A stretch of DNA of 64,000 nt from an uncultured Aquimarina sp. (GTDB lineage: Bacteria; Bacteroidota; Bacteroidia; Flavobacteriales; Flavobacteriaceae), in contig CANLEM010000003.1 of NCBI GenBank assembly GCA_947489685.1, positions 682,001 to 746,000 on the forward strand. Reading direction: 5' to 3'. Shown piece by piece: positions 54,049 to 63,649 of the stretch. Each line of letters starts with the position of its first letter. The stretch's first letter is position 1. Both the position numbers and the translations under genes were made by a program. Below the pieces are notes generated by a model. It was not told the origin of the DNA, did not search any database, and was given only the letters and a program-made list of their open reading frames with translations.

Positions 54049-57000
54049 ATGAATTTTATTGTTAAAATATCGATTATCTTTCTGTTGCTTTTTTCAACAG
54101 GATCGATTACTGCTCAGAAGACCCCAGATGAGCCCTGCTCATTTGACCAGATCAAAGAAGAATTCTACAAGGACAACCCCGAAGAATTACGAAAAGCCTT
54201 AGCTTTTGAAAAAAAAGTAAAGCAACATGCTTTACAAAAGAAAATGACTACCAATAAAGCGGTAGGCTCTTATATTGTACCTGTAGTTTTTCATATCTAT
54301 GATGCCAAATATCCCAATGATAGCGATGGCAACATAAGAAATGTTACCGATGCCAGAATCATACAAGCCCTAAAGGATATTAATGATGATTTTAAAGGTT
54401 TCAACGATCCTGTAGACAGTGCTTTTGGCAATATTGAGGGAGGAATGAATATTGAATTTAGATTGGCTCAAGTAGATCCCAATGGCAACACCACAACCGG
54501 AATCATTTACCACGAAAGAAAAGAAGGTTTTGGGCTTAGTAGCAATAATGCAGAGATCGCAAAATATGCTTGGGATAATTTTAAATACATGAATGTTCAT
54601 ATACAAGAAGTGATTAAATCAGGTAGCACTACGCAGTCTGGTATAGCTTGGTTTCCTGCTCAAAATATGTCTGAAGAAGGTACTGCAAGAGTCGTATATA
54701 ATGGTAAGTATATCATTTACTCCCCTCCCGCCTCATCATTAACTCATGAGTTTGGGCATTTCTTGGGATTGCACCATACGTTTAATGGAGGGTGCGTGTC
54801 TGGTGATGATCAAGGAGATCTTGTAGCGGATACACCTCCTACTCTGGCAGGCACAGCATCAGAACCAGGAGGAAGATCTTGTAAAACAGGAGTTACAAAC
54901 TGTTTTAATAACTTGATCAATCATCAAAATCATATGGATTATAACCCATGCGAATCTATGTTTACCAAGGGACAAGTAACTCGAATGGAATCTTTTATGG
55001 ATCATGAAGCAAGAATCACTTTATGGCAAGATGCCAATTTAATAGCAACAGGCGTTAAACAAGCTGATTTGGGGGCAAGGGTAATTTTTACCTATCAAGA
55101 TAGTGAGGATAGTGCTGTAGATCAGGCTTTGGCATTTATAGAAGGTTTTGCAAATAACAATGGAGATATACTTAACAAAAAAAGAATCAAAGCCGTTGCT
55201 GGAGCTCAATTTGCTATTACGGGTCAAATGCAAGAAGGAGTTCATTTTACAACTACAAATGTACCTAATGGTTTAAGTACTCAAATTACGGTACAAGACA
55301 ATGAAAATGCGATCATAACATTTACAGGTAACGCTACAAACCATAGTAAAGCAGATTCTAAAGAAATTAAAATTACATTATTAAACCCTGCTATTGTAGG
55401 TGGTGTAAATTCATTATACTCCAAAACGGGAGTTTACAATATCAACTTTATTGACCCGTACAAACCTTACTACGAGATGTATTCTCCAGCTATAGTAACT
55501 GGGCGTTCTGTTCAAAATTATAATGACGCCATTGCATCAAAGTTTAATTCACTGGTTATAGGCGGCCAATATAGAACTAGATTACGATCATATGATGGTA
55601 ATACGATTACAATTGATAATAATGCTATGGAGTTTGATGTGCTTTGTAATACAGGCAGTATAAACGTAAAAAACTTAGCCGAAAGAACAACTATTAGTGC
55701 TAACACATCAGGAACATGGGTAGGAAGACAAGCCGTTGCTACTTCCCCTCCTAGAGTAGCTGGTGCCGGGTATACTTCTTGGCATGGTAAAACAGGATAT
55801 GTAGGTATTAGAGTGCCCACTATAACAGGAAATTATGTATATGGTTGGTTAAGAATAAAAGTTGCTGCCAATGGCGAATATGCAGAATTAACCACCTTTG
55901 GATTAAACCCAGATCCCGGTAAATCTATACAGGCAACAATTACTACACCCAACTTAGTATATTCTAGTGATCGTTTTTTAGAATCCGTGAAGAATGATGG
56001 CACAATAGAAAATGAAATTACAGTAGATATTAAAGACGCCTCCTTATCGGTTTCAGGAACTTTGGTTTCTGGTAATCATTATAGCATAAGAAATGTTCCC
56101 AAAGGATTGACTTTTACAGTAAAAGTTGTAAACTCAAAACAGCTTAAATTAGCTATGACAGGTATCGCTATCGAAAGTGATTGGGCTCAATATCAAGGAT
56201 TTGTAAAAAATATACGATTAAAATTTAAGAGCACCATATTCGCCAACGGAGTTGGTGCTCAAGTAGCATTCAAAGAATTTCCGCTCAATGTCGAATACAT
56301 AGGTAATGCATACACCAAAATACCATTGCCTATAAGAAGATTTGTAGTGGGGTCCGATTCAGAAAATGGTAGTACTACTGTGCTACCCTGGACTTATAAT
56401 TTAGAATTTACTTCAGCATCCTATCAATTTCAAGAATATCCAGCAAGTAACTCGAGTAATGAGTTTCCCGGTGTTAAGTTTATTTCATGGAGAAAAGATG
56501 CCGTAGCCAATGCTAATTACGAACTTACTCCGCTAAACGCAGGATCTGTTATTGGTCCCAATAACTCTTGGAAAAACGGAAGGGAATACAATGAAGGAAG
56601 AGGACAACATATGATGGATTCTGAAACATACAGAGCTTGGCGCGGAAGAACAAGTTATGCTGGGATTAGAATAAACCGATCGGGCAGAATGCATTATGGA
56701 TGGCTGAAAATAAAAGTAGGGGCCAACGGAAGGACCTATGAAATTCTAGAATATGGACTACAAGGCATCCCTGAAGCTTCTATAAAAGCTGGCACCAAAG
56801 ATTCTGATGATGTACAGACCTATTGTGATGCTAAAGGTAATAATGGTACAGAAGGTATTACTAATGTAGAATTTGCAGGGATAGACAAATCTTCGGCCAG
56901 AGATGCAACTGGGTATTCTGACTATACCGGAAATACTGCTTTCGTTGCTAGAGGAAAAGAGTATGCTCTAAAAGTAAATGTTGTAGGATGGAATGGTGGC

Positions 57001-59256
57001 TCTGCTGCCAGAATATATGCCTGGTTTGATTGGAATAATGATTTCGATTTTAGAGATTCTGGTGAATATATGGAAGTAACAAAAACATCTAATACTACAG
57101 GTGAGATCACTGTAAATATCCCTGCCAATGCGCAACTGGGTGTTACACGTATGAGAATACGCGTAGATGATAGGGCAAGTAATGCAGATTGCGGAGATAG
57201 AACCCGTGGCGAAGTTGAGGATTACCAAATAAATATTGGTATAGCCAATGCTTCTTGTACAGATGGTGAACAAAATGGAGATGAAACAGGAATTGATTGC
57301 GGAGGTTCATCCTGTAATGACTGTATTCCCGAACCAACTTGTGACGATGGGATTAAAAATGGAGGTGAAACTGAAGTTGATTGTGGAGGTGAATTTTGCG
57401 AACCTTGTGAAATCTTTACAGAAATCTGTGCTGCAACGGCAACAGGAACTAGTGAAGGGATTGACATTACCAACGTAACTTTTGGCAGTATTAATAATAG
57501 CTCTACCGGAGATAATCAATACACAGATTACTCTAATATTTCAACAAATCTTACCAAAGGGCAACAAGTAGACTTAACTATAACCACAAAAAACACTTGG
57601 AACCCTACTACTGTTGGAGTATGGATAGATTGGAATAATGATAATGATTTTAGAGATGATCAAGAAAAAGTGTTGTACATATCGGGTATTCAAAACGGCT
57701 CTTATGTAGGTACAGTTACAGTACCAACATCTGCAGTAATAAACAAGTCATTACGCATGAGAGTGCGATCGGGATATTATCAAGATATTTTAAAACCATG
57801 TGGTACGATTACTTCTATAGGTGAAGTAGAAGACTATAGAGTTGTAGTTACAGGAAACTCAAGCCCCTCTTGTACTGATGGTATACAGAATGGAGATGAG
57901 ACTGGAATAGATTGTGGCGGTTCTTGCGATCCATGCACGATAGATCAAACATGTAACGATGGTATACAGAATGGAGATGAGACTGGAATAGATTGTGGTG
58001 GTTCTTGCGTCCCATGTTCTACTGTGACATATTGTAATATGAACGGAACAAACTCTAATGATGATTCTATTTCAAATGTGAATTTTGCAGGAATAAACAA
58101 CAGTTCTTCTAATAGCGCTAATGGGTACGAAAATTATACGACTATCGTAGGTAATGTTACCAAAGGAGGATCAGCAAATCTTAAAGTCACTATTGTAGGA
58201 TATCAAGGTGGGGCCAATAATGAAGTGTATGCTTGGTTTGACTGGAATATAGATGGAGACTTTACCGATGCAGGTGAGAAATTCGAAATTACCACCCAAA
58301 CAAGTAGTACCATTCGAGAGTTATTAATAGATATACCTAGCACTGCCAAAACGGGAAGCACAAGAATGCGTCTTGTAGTAGGATATGATGCTAATGATGG
58401 CAATAGTCCTTGCGGAACTATAAATTATGGAGAAGTAGAAGACTATACTATAAATATTAGTAATGGTTCTGGCTCAACTTGTACAGATGGTATCCAAAAT
58501 GGAAATGAAACCGGTATCGATTGTGGAGGTATATGTCCTCCTTGCGCCAATGACGGTACAATTGTATATGTTGATATCGAGGACCTAATCACCAATTCAT
58601 CAACATCTTGGAATTTCTTTAGAATTGAAACAGGTGATGAAAATGGATTTGGAGGATGGTTTTCGAATAGTACTATTCGATTAGTTACTTATGGAAAAGA
58701 TGTCGTTTGCGAAGGTACCAGCAATAATGTAACTTTAATAGAAGAAGGTATCGAAGTGAACTCCTCTAGCAACTTTGTTGCCAATTCTAATAGTTTCTTA
58801 ATTGGTTCCTCATCATACACAAGCTGGAACGGAAAATCAGGTTATATAGGATTTTCTTTCAAAATTAATGGAGCCACTCATTATGGATGGTTTTATGTAA
58901 CAGTCGCTAATAATGGATTATCATATACTATAAAAGATTATGCCTATAACACGACACCAAACCAAGGTTTAATCACAAATAGGCCTACGAGAATAAAAGA
59001 TGGACTTGAGTTAAACACTCCCAACCTATACCCTAACCCATTCGATAACACATTTACAATTGATGTTTCTACAATGAATAGCGAGGCTTTGGTTGTAAAA
59101 GTTTATGATCTATTAGGAAAAGAAGTGATTCGCAAAAAATACAAAAAGAATCCAGGTAGAATAGTTTTAGGTAAACAAATTAAAGTATCAGGAAGTTATT
59201 TTGTGAAAATACAGACGAAAACAAAAAACACAATTCTACGACTTATTAAACTCTAA
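54049..59256 (+). CDS. Secreted M43 metalloprotease with GEVED and Cys-rich repeats
   Basis: 1735 residues; signal peptide ending TGSITAQ. The pappalysin-type (M43) zinc site HEFGHFLGLHH is at 233-243, with a probable Met-turn in NHMDYNPCESMF about 70 residues on. Following beta domains each end in HYGWLRIKV-like strands. Then come three GEVED domains (GEVEDYQINI, GEVEDYRVVV, GEVEDYTINI near residues 1056, 1258, 1461) separated by five copies of a cysteine motif of the form C-x-DG-x-x-NG-x-ET-x-x-DCGG-x-C-x-x-C. The end (LYPNPFDNTFTIDVSTMNS...GSYFVKIQTKT) is a type A T9SS sorting domain, so it is exported through T9SS and held or released at the surface. Substrate unknown. Monocistronic. Confidence 0.9.
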   Translation: MNFIVKISIIFLLLFSTGSITAQKTPDEPCSFDQIKEEFYKDNPEELRKALAFEKKVKQHALQKKMTTNKAVGSYIVPVVFHIYDAKYPNDSDGNIRNVTDARIIQALKDINDDFKGFNDPVDSAFGNIEGGMNIEFRLAQVDPNGNTTTGIIYHERKEGFGLSSNNAEIAKYAWDNFKYMNVHIQEVIKSGSTTQSGIAWFPAQNMSEEGTARVVYNGKYIIYSPPASSLTHEFGHFLGLHHTFNGGCVSGDDQGDLVADTPPTLAGTASEPGGRSCKTGVTNCFNNLINHQNHMDYNPCESMFTKGQVTRMESFMDHEARITLWQDANLIATGVKQADLGARVIFTYQDSEDSAVDQALAFIEGFANNNGDILNKKRIKAVAGAQFAITGQMQEGVHFTTTNVPNGLSTQITVQDNENAIITFTGNATNHSKADSKEIKITLLNPAIVGGVNSLYSKTGVYNINFIDPYKPYYEMYSPAIVTGRSVQNYNDAIASKFNSLVIGGQYRTRLRSYDGNTITIDNNAMEFDVLCNTGSINVKNLAERTTISANTSGTWVGRQAVATSPPRVAGAGYTSWHGKTGYVGIRVPTITGNYVYGWLRIKVAANGEYAELTTFGLNPDPGKSIQATITTPNLVYSSDRFLESVKNDGTIENEITVDIKDASLSVSGTLVSGNHYSIRNVPKGLTFTVKVVNSKQLKLAMTGIAIESDWAQYQGFVKNIRLKFKSTIFANGVGAQVAFKEFPLNVEYIGNAYTKIPLPIRRFVVGSDSENGSTTVLPWTYNLEFTSASYQFQEYPASNSSNEFPGVKFISWRKDAVANANYELTPLNAGSVIGPNNSWKNGREYNEGRGQHMMDSETYRAWRGRTSYAGIRINRSGRMHYGWLKIKVGANGRTYEILEYGLQGIPEASIKAGTKDSDDVQTYCDAKGNNGTEGITNVEFAGIDKSSARDATGYSDYTGNTAFVARGKEYALKVNVVGWNGGSAARIYAWFDWNNDFDFRDSGEYMEVTKTSNTTGEITVNIPANAQLGVTRMRIRVDDRASNADCGDRTRGEVEDYQINIGIANASCTDGEQNGDETGIDCGGSSCNDCIPEPTCDDGIKNGGETEVDCGGEFCEPCEIFTEICAATATGTSEGIDITNVTFGSINNSSTGDNQYTDYSNISTNLTKGQQVDLTITTKNTWNPTTVGVWIDWNNDNDFRDDQEKVLYISGIQNGSYVGTVTVPTSAVINKSLRMRVRSGYYQDILKPCGTITSIGEVEDYRVVVTGNSSPSCTDGIQNGDETGIDCGGSCDPCTIDQTCNDGIQNGDETGIDCGGSCVPCSTVTYCNMNGTNSNDDSISNVNFAGINNSSSNSANGYENYTTIVGNVTKGGSANLKVTIVGYQGGANNEVYAWFDWNIDGDFTDAGEKFEITTQTSSTIRELLIDIPSTAKTGSTRMRLVVGYDANDGNSPCGTINYGEVEDYTINISNGSGSTCTDGIQNGNETGIDCGGICPPCANDGTIVYVDIEDLITNSSTSWNFFRIETGDENGFGGWFSNSTIRLVTYGKDVVCEGTSNNVTLIEEGIEVNSSSNFVANSNSFLIGSSSYTSWNGKSGYIGFSFKINGATHYGWFYVTVANNGLSYTIKDYAYNTTPNQGLITNRPTRIKDGLELNTPNLYPNPFDNTFTIDVSTMNSEALVVKVYDLLGKEVIRKKYKKNPGRIVLGKQIKVSGSYFVKIQTKTKNTILRLIKL
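57877..58016 (+). repeat. Near-identical direct repeat inside the protease gene
   Basis: About 58 bases starting GATGGTATACAGAATGGAGA at 57877 recur at 57958, an 81-base period, with only a few differences. They encode two of the five cysteine motifs. Such identity suggests recent repeat duplication, and copy number may vary between strains. Confidence 0.8.
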
Positions 59257-59312
59257 ACACACAAATAGTAATACCGTTACGAATACGTAATGAAGTTTGT
59301 TAGTTAGTAATT

Positions 59313-59343
59313 AAGCAGCTGCTCTACTACGCAGCTGTTTTTT
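59313..59343 (+). terminator. Terminator of the M43 protease gene
   Basis: AAGCAGCTGC (59313-59322) pairs with GCAGCTGTTT (59331-59340), one G-T wobble, over an 8-base loop, then T to 59343. Confidence 0.85.
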
Positions 59344-59456
59344 ATATTAATGAACTCTAATTAATAAGAGCAATCTCCAAGGGTATATTTTTTAATTTCA
59401 GTAAAGAGTCAAAAAGACCAAAGAAAAAACACCTAATAATCAATGGTTTATTTTTT

Positions 59457-59472
59457 TGGCACGCTGCTTGAT
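59457..59472 (+). promoter_or_regulatory. Sigma-54 promoter of the second Tyr-rich protein gene
   Basis: TGGCAC (59457-59462), five bases, TTGAT (59468-59472), with GG and GA 10 bases apart. TTTTTTTGGCACGC is the same as at 32313-32326 and the downstream ACTA is also shared. It lies about 58 bases before the ATG, inside what a naive longer reading frame would call coding. Confidence 0.72.
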
Positions 59473-59529
59473 ACTATAAAAGTGAGCATCACAAACACAA
59501 ATCGCGATACTCATTTAAAATCAAGAATT

Positions 59530-60828
59530 ATGAAAAAATTTGTTTTACTATTTACAGGTTTATTATTAGCAACTTTTACAGCTAATGCTTTAGAAACAAA
59601 CATAGAGTCTTCTACCCGCTATTATAATAACGGAAAGTCTTTTATCTTCAGTGAAGGAGGAATTGATTTTTCTGTTTATGCAGATGGGCAATTTGATTTT
59701 TATATCAATGGATCAAGAGGAAGAGTTAGTGTTGGTTTAAATGCACCTGGAGTAAACATTAGTTTTAATTCTGGATATGATTATGATGCCTACGTACAGT
59801 ACGATGATTATGGTGCAGTAGTGCAAATCGAAGATACTCCAATCTTTTATGATCATTATGGTAGGATCGTACAAGCAGGAGATATATTTATAAACTACAA
59901 TAACTATGGGCGTATCTCAAGAGTTGGAGGATTATATGTAAACTATAACAGTTACGGTAGCTTCTTAAACTGTACAGGGTTTATAAACAACTATAACAGA
60001 CGTTATATATATAGACCGTTTCACGCATATTTCACCATTCCTGTGGTAAGTAGATGTATCGTATACACAAGACCATATAGAAGATATTATACTCCTTACA
60101 GATGTTCGTATACCGTATATAGATCAAACTATTATAATGGGTATTATCACAGACCATACAGAAGTCGTAACTATTACAGACCTCATAATAGAATCACTAG
60201 CTATAATAGAGGATATAGAGGATCGAATGTAAGAAATGTTGGTTACAGATCTAGAGATCACAGAACTGCTATGTACAAAAGAAATGATCGTAACTATAGC
60301 ACATATAACAGAAGTAGATCTAGATCAACTAATTATGGGACAAGAAATGTTACCAGAAGTAGATCAAACAATACGGGAACAAGAAGTGTAAATAGAAGTA
60401 GGTCTTATGACAATGGTACAAGAAATGTAAATAGAACACGTAGCGTAACTGCAAATCAGAGATCACGTACTGTAAGCAGGAACACACAGAGCACAACCAG
60501 AACTAGGTCGAGTAATAGAACTACTCCTTCAAGAGGAACAGTGCAAACAACAAAGAGAACAAGAAGTACAGTATCGAACAGGTCAAACAGCTATAGCCGT
60601 AAACCTAAGAGCAATACTCAGGCACAAAAACCTAGAACTACACCGAGAAGTTATTCTAGAAATGTAACAAAAGGTTCTAGCAACAGTCGTTATAGTAATA
60701 GAGCTGCAAATACAGCAAAAACAAGTACAAATAAAAAAAGAAGCAATACCTATAGCAGATCTTCTAGAGGATCAAGCAATTCAAGATCAAGTAGTACAAG
60801 ATCACGTTCGGCTAGAGGTAGAAGCTAA
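59530..60828 (+). CDS. Secreted Tyr/Arg/Ser-rich repeat protein (copy 2)
   Basis: 432 residues from ATG 59530; the frame is open from 59443, but that part contains the sigma-54 promoter and lacks a signal, whereas MKKFVLLFTGLLLATFTANA is a clear signal peptide. SFIFSEGGIDFSVYADGQFDF matches the N-terminal segment of the protein at 32402, and YDHYGRIVQAGDIFINYNNYGRISRVGGLYVNYN repeats the same Y-G-R-I-x-x-V-G unit. From about residue 165 the chain is rich in Tyr, Arg, Asn and Ser, and the last ~170 residues are a low-complexity R/S/T/N tail, strongly basic. A surface, polyanion-binding or stress-envelope role is possible but not shown. Confidence 0.7.
   Translation: MKKFVLLFTGLLLATFTANALETNIESSTRYYNNGKSFIFSEGGIDFSVYADGQFDFYINGSRGRVSVGLNAPGVNISFNSGYDYDAYVQYDDYGAVVQIEDTPIFYDHYGRIVQAGDIFINYNNYGRISRVGGLYVNYNSYGSFLNCTGFINNYNRRYIYRPFHAYFTIPVVSRCIVYTRPYRRYYTPYRCSYTVYRSNYYNGYYHRPYRSRNYYRPHNRITSYNRGYRGSNVRNVGYRSRDHRTAMYKRNDRNYSTYNRSRSRSTNYGTRNVTRSRSNNTGTRSVNRSRSYDNGTRNVNRTRSVTANQRSRTVSRNTQSTTRTRSSNRTTPSRGTVQTTKRTRSTVSNRSNSYSRKPKSNTQAQKPRTTPRSYSRNVTKGSSNSRYSNRAANTAKTSTNKKRSNTYSRSSRGSSNSRSSSTRSRSARGRS
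60337..60453 (+). repeat. Three 39-base tandem repeats in the Arg/Ser-rich tail
   Basis: Three in-frame 39-base units encode GTRNVTRSRSNNT, GTRSVNRSRSYDN and GTRNVNRTRSVTA. The repetition at DNA and protein level marks this as a low-complexity tail that may vary in length between strains. Confidence 0.7.
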
Positions 60829-60870
60829 TAAAAATATATAAGAAGTTTATTTTTTTGGTTGGTTAGTTGG

Positions 60871-60913
60871 AAAATCCCTTAGAGACAAATGCTTAGGCAT
60901 CTCTGGGGATTTT
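60871..60913. terminator. Hairpin between convergent genes
   Basis: AAAATCCC (60871-60878) pairs with GGGATTTT (60906-60913); just inside, AGAGA pairs with TCTCT. The hairpin covers the leftward flippase stop at 60893-60895 and can serve both converging transcripts. Confidence 0.6.
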
Positions 60914-62350
60914 CTTTATTAATTCATTAATATCGGGAGATAACTTCGAAGCATATAACAGTGCGGTATATACTCCTACTATCAAAATGCTCTTACAAAC
61001 GATATTAACAATTGGATGAAACGGAAACTCCCAAAAATAAAAACCAAAAACAAAGACAATAACAAAAATTAAAGAAAGAATAGTTTTGCTAGAAAACGGA
61101 TGCATTTTAAACTTAAGGTAGACTATCCATAATTTGGCAAGATTATAACAAAATACTGCAGTAAATGTGGCAATTGCAGCTCCCGTAATTTTAAATATTG
61201 GAATACAGATGATATTCAAAACAAAAGAAAGAATAGCCATACCAACACCTATATACAGCACCAATTTATAGTAATCAGAAGAATATAGTATAGCATTAGT
61301 ATTACCTAATACATTATCAAACAGTTTTACAGCACCTATAAGAACAACAACCCAAATATACAACTCATACTCCTCAGGAATAATCTCAAAAAGCTGGTGT
61401 ACATTGCAAACAATTAAAATAAACAACAATCCGCTGATTATCAAAAGGTTTATAGAGCTTTTATTATACAAAGATTTTAATTGAATCCAGGCTTTTTCAT
61501 TAATCAATTTTGCGGTTAATGGATACGTAATCTGATGCATTGCACGCGAGGGTATTATGATAACACTTGCGATATATGCACAAATACCATATTTAGCCAC
61601 ATTTTCAATTGCCAGATATCGTTCGATCATTGTTTTATCAAGATCAATAAGTAACGTTGCTACTGATCCTGCAATTACAATCAATCCAGAATATTTTAAA
61701 ACAGTACTATAATTATTGGGTAAGGGTATGCTAAATCTAATTTTATGCAATCTAAAGGCGTATACCTTCATAATGGTGGTTCTGAGTAAATAAACGAATA
61801 CCAATCCATAAATAAATTGATCTATGCTCAGAAATTCAAAATATACCAAGAGCAAAAGGATACTAATACACACCCTTAAAAATAACTCTTTCATCATATT
61901 ACCAAAAACACTTTTTAGCTTTACTTTAGACCAGGCAAAAAAGATTTCAAAATAAGACAGTGCATAAGCCAAAACAAAGATAGTCCATATATAAGGTTGT
62001 ACAATTGGGTTTCCTTTACTAAAATAATTGAGTAGTACATCATAAAACAATACTCCAACACCCCCTAAGATCAAAGCCATTACCAATGGCAAAAGCAACA
62101 TCAAACTCATAAACCTGTCCTGTTGTTTTCTATCTGTATAGGAAGAAAAGAATTTTATCAACGTATTATGCACCCCAAATGCTATTAATGGCCATATCAA
62201 GTTAGAGGCCGAAATTAGATAAGAAATCAACCCATAATACTGTTCTTCCATGAAATTGGTAAACAGAAACAGTGTATTTACTGCACCGATACCAAAACCG
62301 ACACAGGTTATGATTACATTCTTTACAGATTGATTAACTACTATCCCCAT
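60893..62350 (-). CDS. Oligosaccharide flippase (Wzx-like) membrane protein
   Basis: 485 residues with about 12-14 hydrophobic helices in two halves, beginning VNQSVKNVIITCVGFGIGAVNTLFLF and including FMEEQYYGLISYLISASNLIWPLIAFG, a start typical of Wzx/MATE-like O-antigen flippases (VNTLFLFTNFMEEQYYG is characteristic). Charged and polar residues in the helices (for example DLDKTMIERYL after the seventh) match the family. It probably moves undecaprenyl-linked oligosaccharides across the inner membrane for surface polysaccharide. It starts 4 bases after the glycosyltransferase stop, so they are in one operon. Which polysaccharide is unknown. Confidence 0.87.
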   Translation of the reverse strand: MGIVVNQSVKNVIITCVGFGIGAVNTLFLFTNFMEEQYYGLISYLISASNLIWPLIAFGVHNTLIKFFSSYTDRKQQDRFMSLMLLLPLVMALILGGVGVLFYDVLLNYFSKGNPIVQPYIWTIFVLAYALSYFEIFFAWSKVKLKSVFGNMMKELFLRVCISILLLLVYFEFLSIDQFIYGLVFVYLLRTTIMKVYAFRLHKIRFSIPLPNNYSTVLKYSGLIVIAGSVATLLIDLDKTMIERYLAIENVAKYGICAYIASVIIIPSRAMHQITYPLTAKLINEKAWIQLKSLYNKSSINLLIISGLLFILIVCNVHQLFEIIPEEYELYIWVVVLIGAVKLFDNVLGNTNAILYSSDYYKLVLYIGVGMAILSFVLNIICIPIFKITGAAIATFTAVFCYNLAKLWIVYLKFKMHPFSSKTILSLIFVIVFVFGFYFWEFPFHPIVNIVCKSILIVGVYTALLYASKLSPDINELIKKIPRDA

Positions 62351-62354
62351 GTAC

Positions 62355-63644
62355 TTATATATTATCTTCTTTAATAATATCAGAAAGACTTTTGGTTAAT
62401 GCTCTCCTGCTATATTGTTCAATTCCTTTGGCATCGGATGCTAACTCTCCTTTTTTGAAACACCTATAATACTCCTGTATCCTTATTTTTAGAGCATCGA
62501 ATTCATGATATTCGAAAAAACTACCACAATTCGTTTGCTTAATAAGCTTAGAAAAATCAGCCTCTTTAGGCCCTAATGCTAGAATAGGACGTTTTGATGC
62601 CATATACTCGAATAATTTACCGGGAATTATAGATTTAGTTTCTTCGCTATCGATCTCGATTAGTAACAATATAGAGGAACTTTTTTGAAGCTCGATAGCC
62701 TTTTTATGAGAAACATACCCTTCTATATCCAAAAAGTCAGACAAACCCGCTTCAGTTATACAAACCAGTACATCATCACTCACAGCTCCTATTAATTGCA
62801 GCCTAAATTCTTTGGCAAACTCTTTATCCTCTTGTGCAATTTCATAAAGAGCTCTCCAAAGGTGGTACGGATTACGGCCTGACAGCAAAGACCCAATATG
62901 CGCGATCGTAAATTTGCTATTTAATACAGTTTCTGATACTTCTTCTACATCATACCCATTAGTAATTACAGTAATAGGTGTAGTAGTAATACCTTCGAAC
63001 TCTTTTTTGGTAGTAAAACTTGTAACAATCAAATGATCGCAAGTGTTTAGAACTTCTTTCTCAAGAATTTTATGTTTTTGTATCGATCGCTTAGTTAGTT
63101 TTAGTTTATCATGATACCCAATGGTCGTCCAAGGATCTCTAAAATCAGCCAACCAACGAACACCTAATTTCGTTTTAAGCCCCTTCCCTATCAAATGCAC
63201 ACTATGTGGTGGTCCAGTAGTAATTATAGTATGTATGTCGTTTTCAGAAATATATTCTTTAAGGTAATTAACAGAGGGTCTTACCCAATATTTCCTGGCA
63301 TCTGGAATAAAAAAATTTCCTCGAATAAAGAGTAATAGTTTCTGAACAAATGATTGCTTATCCTTTTTAGTAATAATACCTTTACTAATAGTCTTAGTAT
63401 CTTTTTTTGAAAATACCTGAGCAAAACGATAAGGTTCGAAAATAGGTTTCTTTAAAATTGTCACTCCTTCAGGAATTTCGGATAACAAAGAATCATCTTC
63501 TAGAGGGTATGTTGGATTTTGTGGTATATAAACAACTGGTTCAATGTCAAAGTCTCTCAAGTATTTTACAAACTTGAGCCAACGTTGTACTCCCGGCCCT
63601 CCTGCGGGTGGCCAATAATATGTGATAATCAAAACTTTCAACAC
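62355..63644 (-). CDS. Family 4 glycosyltransferase
   Basis: 429 residues, GT-B fold. The N-terminus (VLIITYYWPPAGGPGVQRWLKFVKYL) is the GT4 nucleotide-sugar-independent loop with the GGPGVQR pattern. The C-terminal half has IAHIGSLLSGRNPYHLWRAL and SIIPGKLFEYMASKRPILALG, the E-x7-E-like donor-binding region (PGKLFEYMA). Transfers a sugar to a growing glycan at the cytosolic membrane face. 4 bases from the flippase and 5 bases from the YfhO gene, hence operonic. Donor and acceptor cannot be read. Confidence 0.88.
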   Translation of the reverse strand: MLKVLIITYYWPPAGGPGVQRWLKFVKYLRDFDIEPVVYIPQNPTYPLEDDSLLSEIPEGVTILKKPIFEPYRFAQVFSKKDTKTISKGIITKKDKQSFVQKLLLFIRGNFFIPDARKYWVRPSVNYLKEYISENDIHTIITTGPPHSVHLIGKGLKTKLGVRWLADFRDPWTTIGYHDKLKLTKRSIQKHKILEKEVLNTCDHLIVTSFTTKKEFEGITTTPITVITNGYDVEEVSETVLNSKFTIAHIGSLLSGRNPYHLWRALYEIAQEDKEFAKEFRLQLIGAVSDDVLVCITEAGLSDFLDIEGYVSHKKAIELQKSSSILLLIEIDSEETKSIIPGKLFEYMASKRPILALGPKEADFSKLIKQTNCGSFFEYHEFDALKIRIQEYYRCFKKGELASDAKGIEQYSRRALTKSLSDIIKEDNI

Positions 63645-63649
63645 CCGGA

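Noticed and set aside
57877..58016. CRISPR-like repeat
   Set aside because: The repeat is in frame inside a protein gene and encodes cysteine motifs; there are only two near-identical copies.
59443..59529. Longer N-terminus for the second Tyr-rich protein
   Set aside because: It holds the sigma-54 promoter and puts extra residues before a clean signal peptide.
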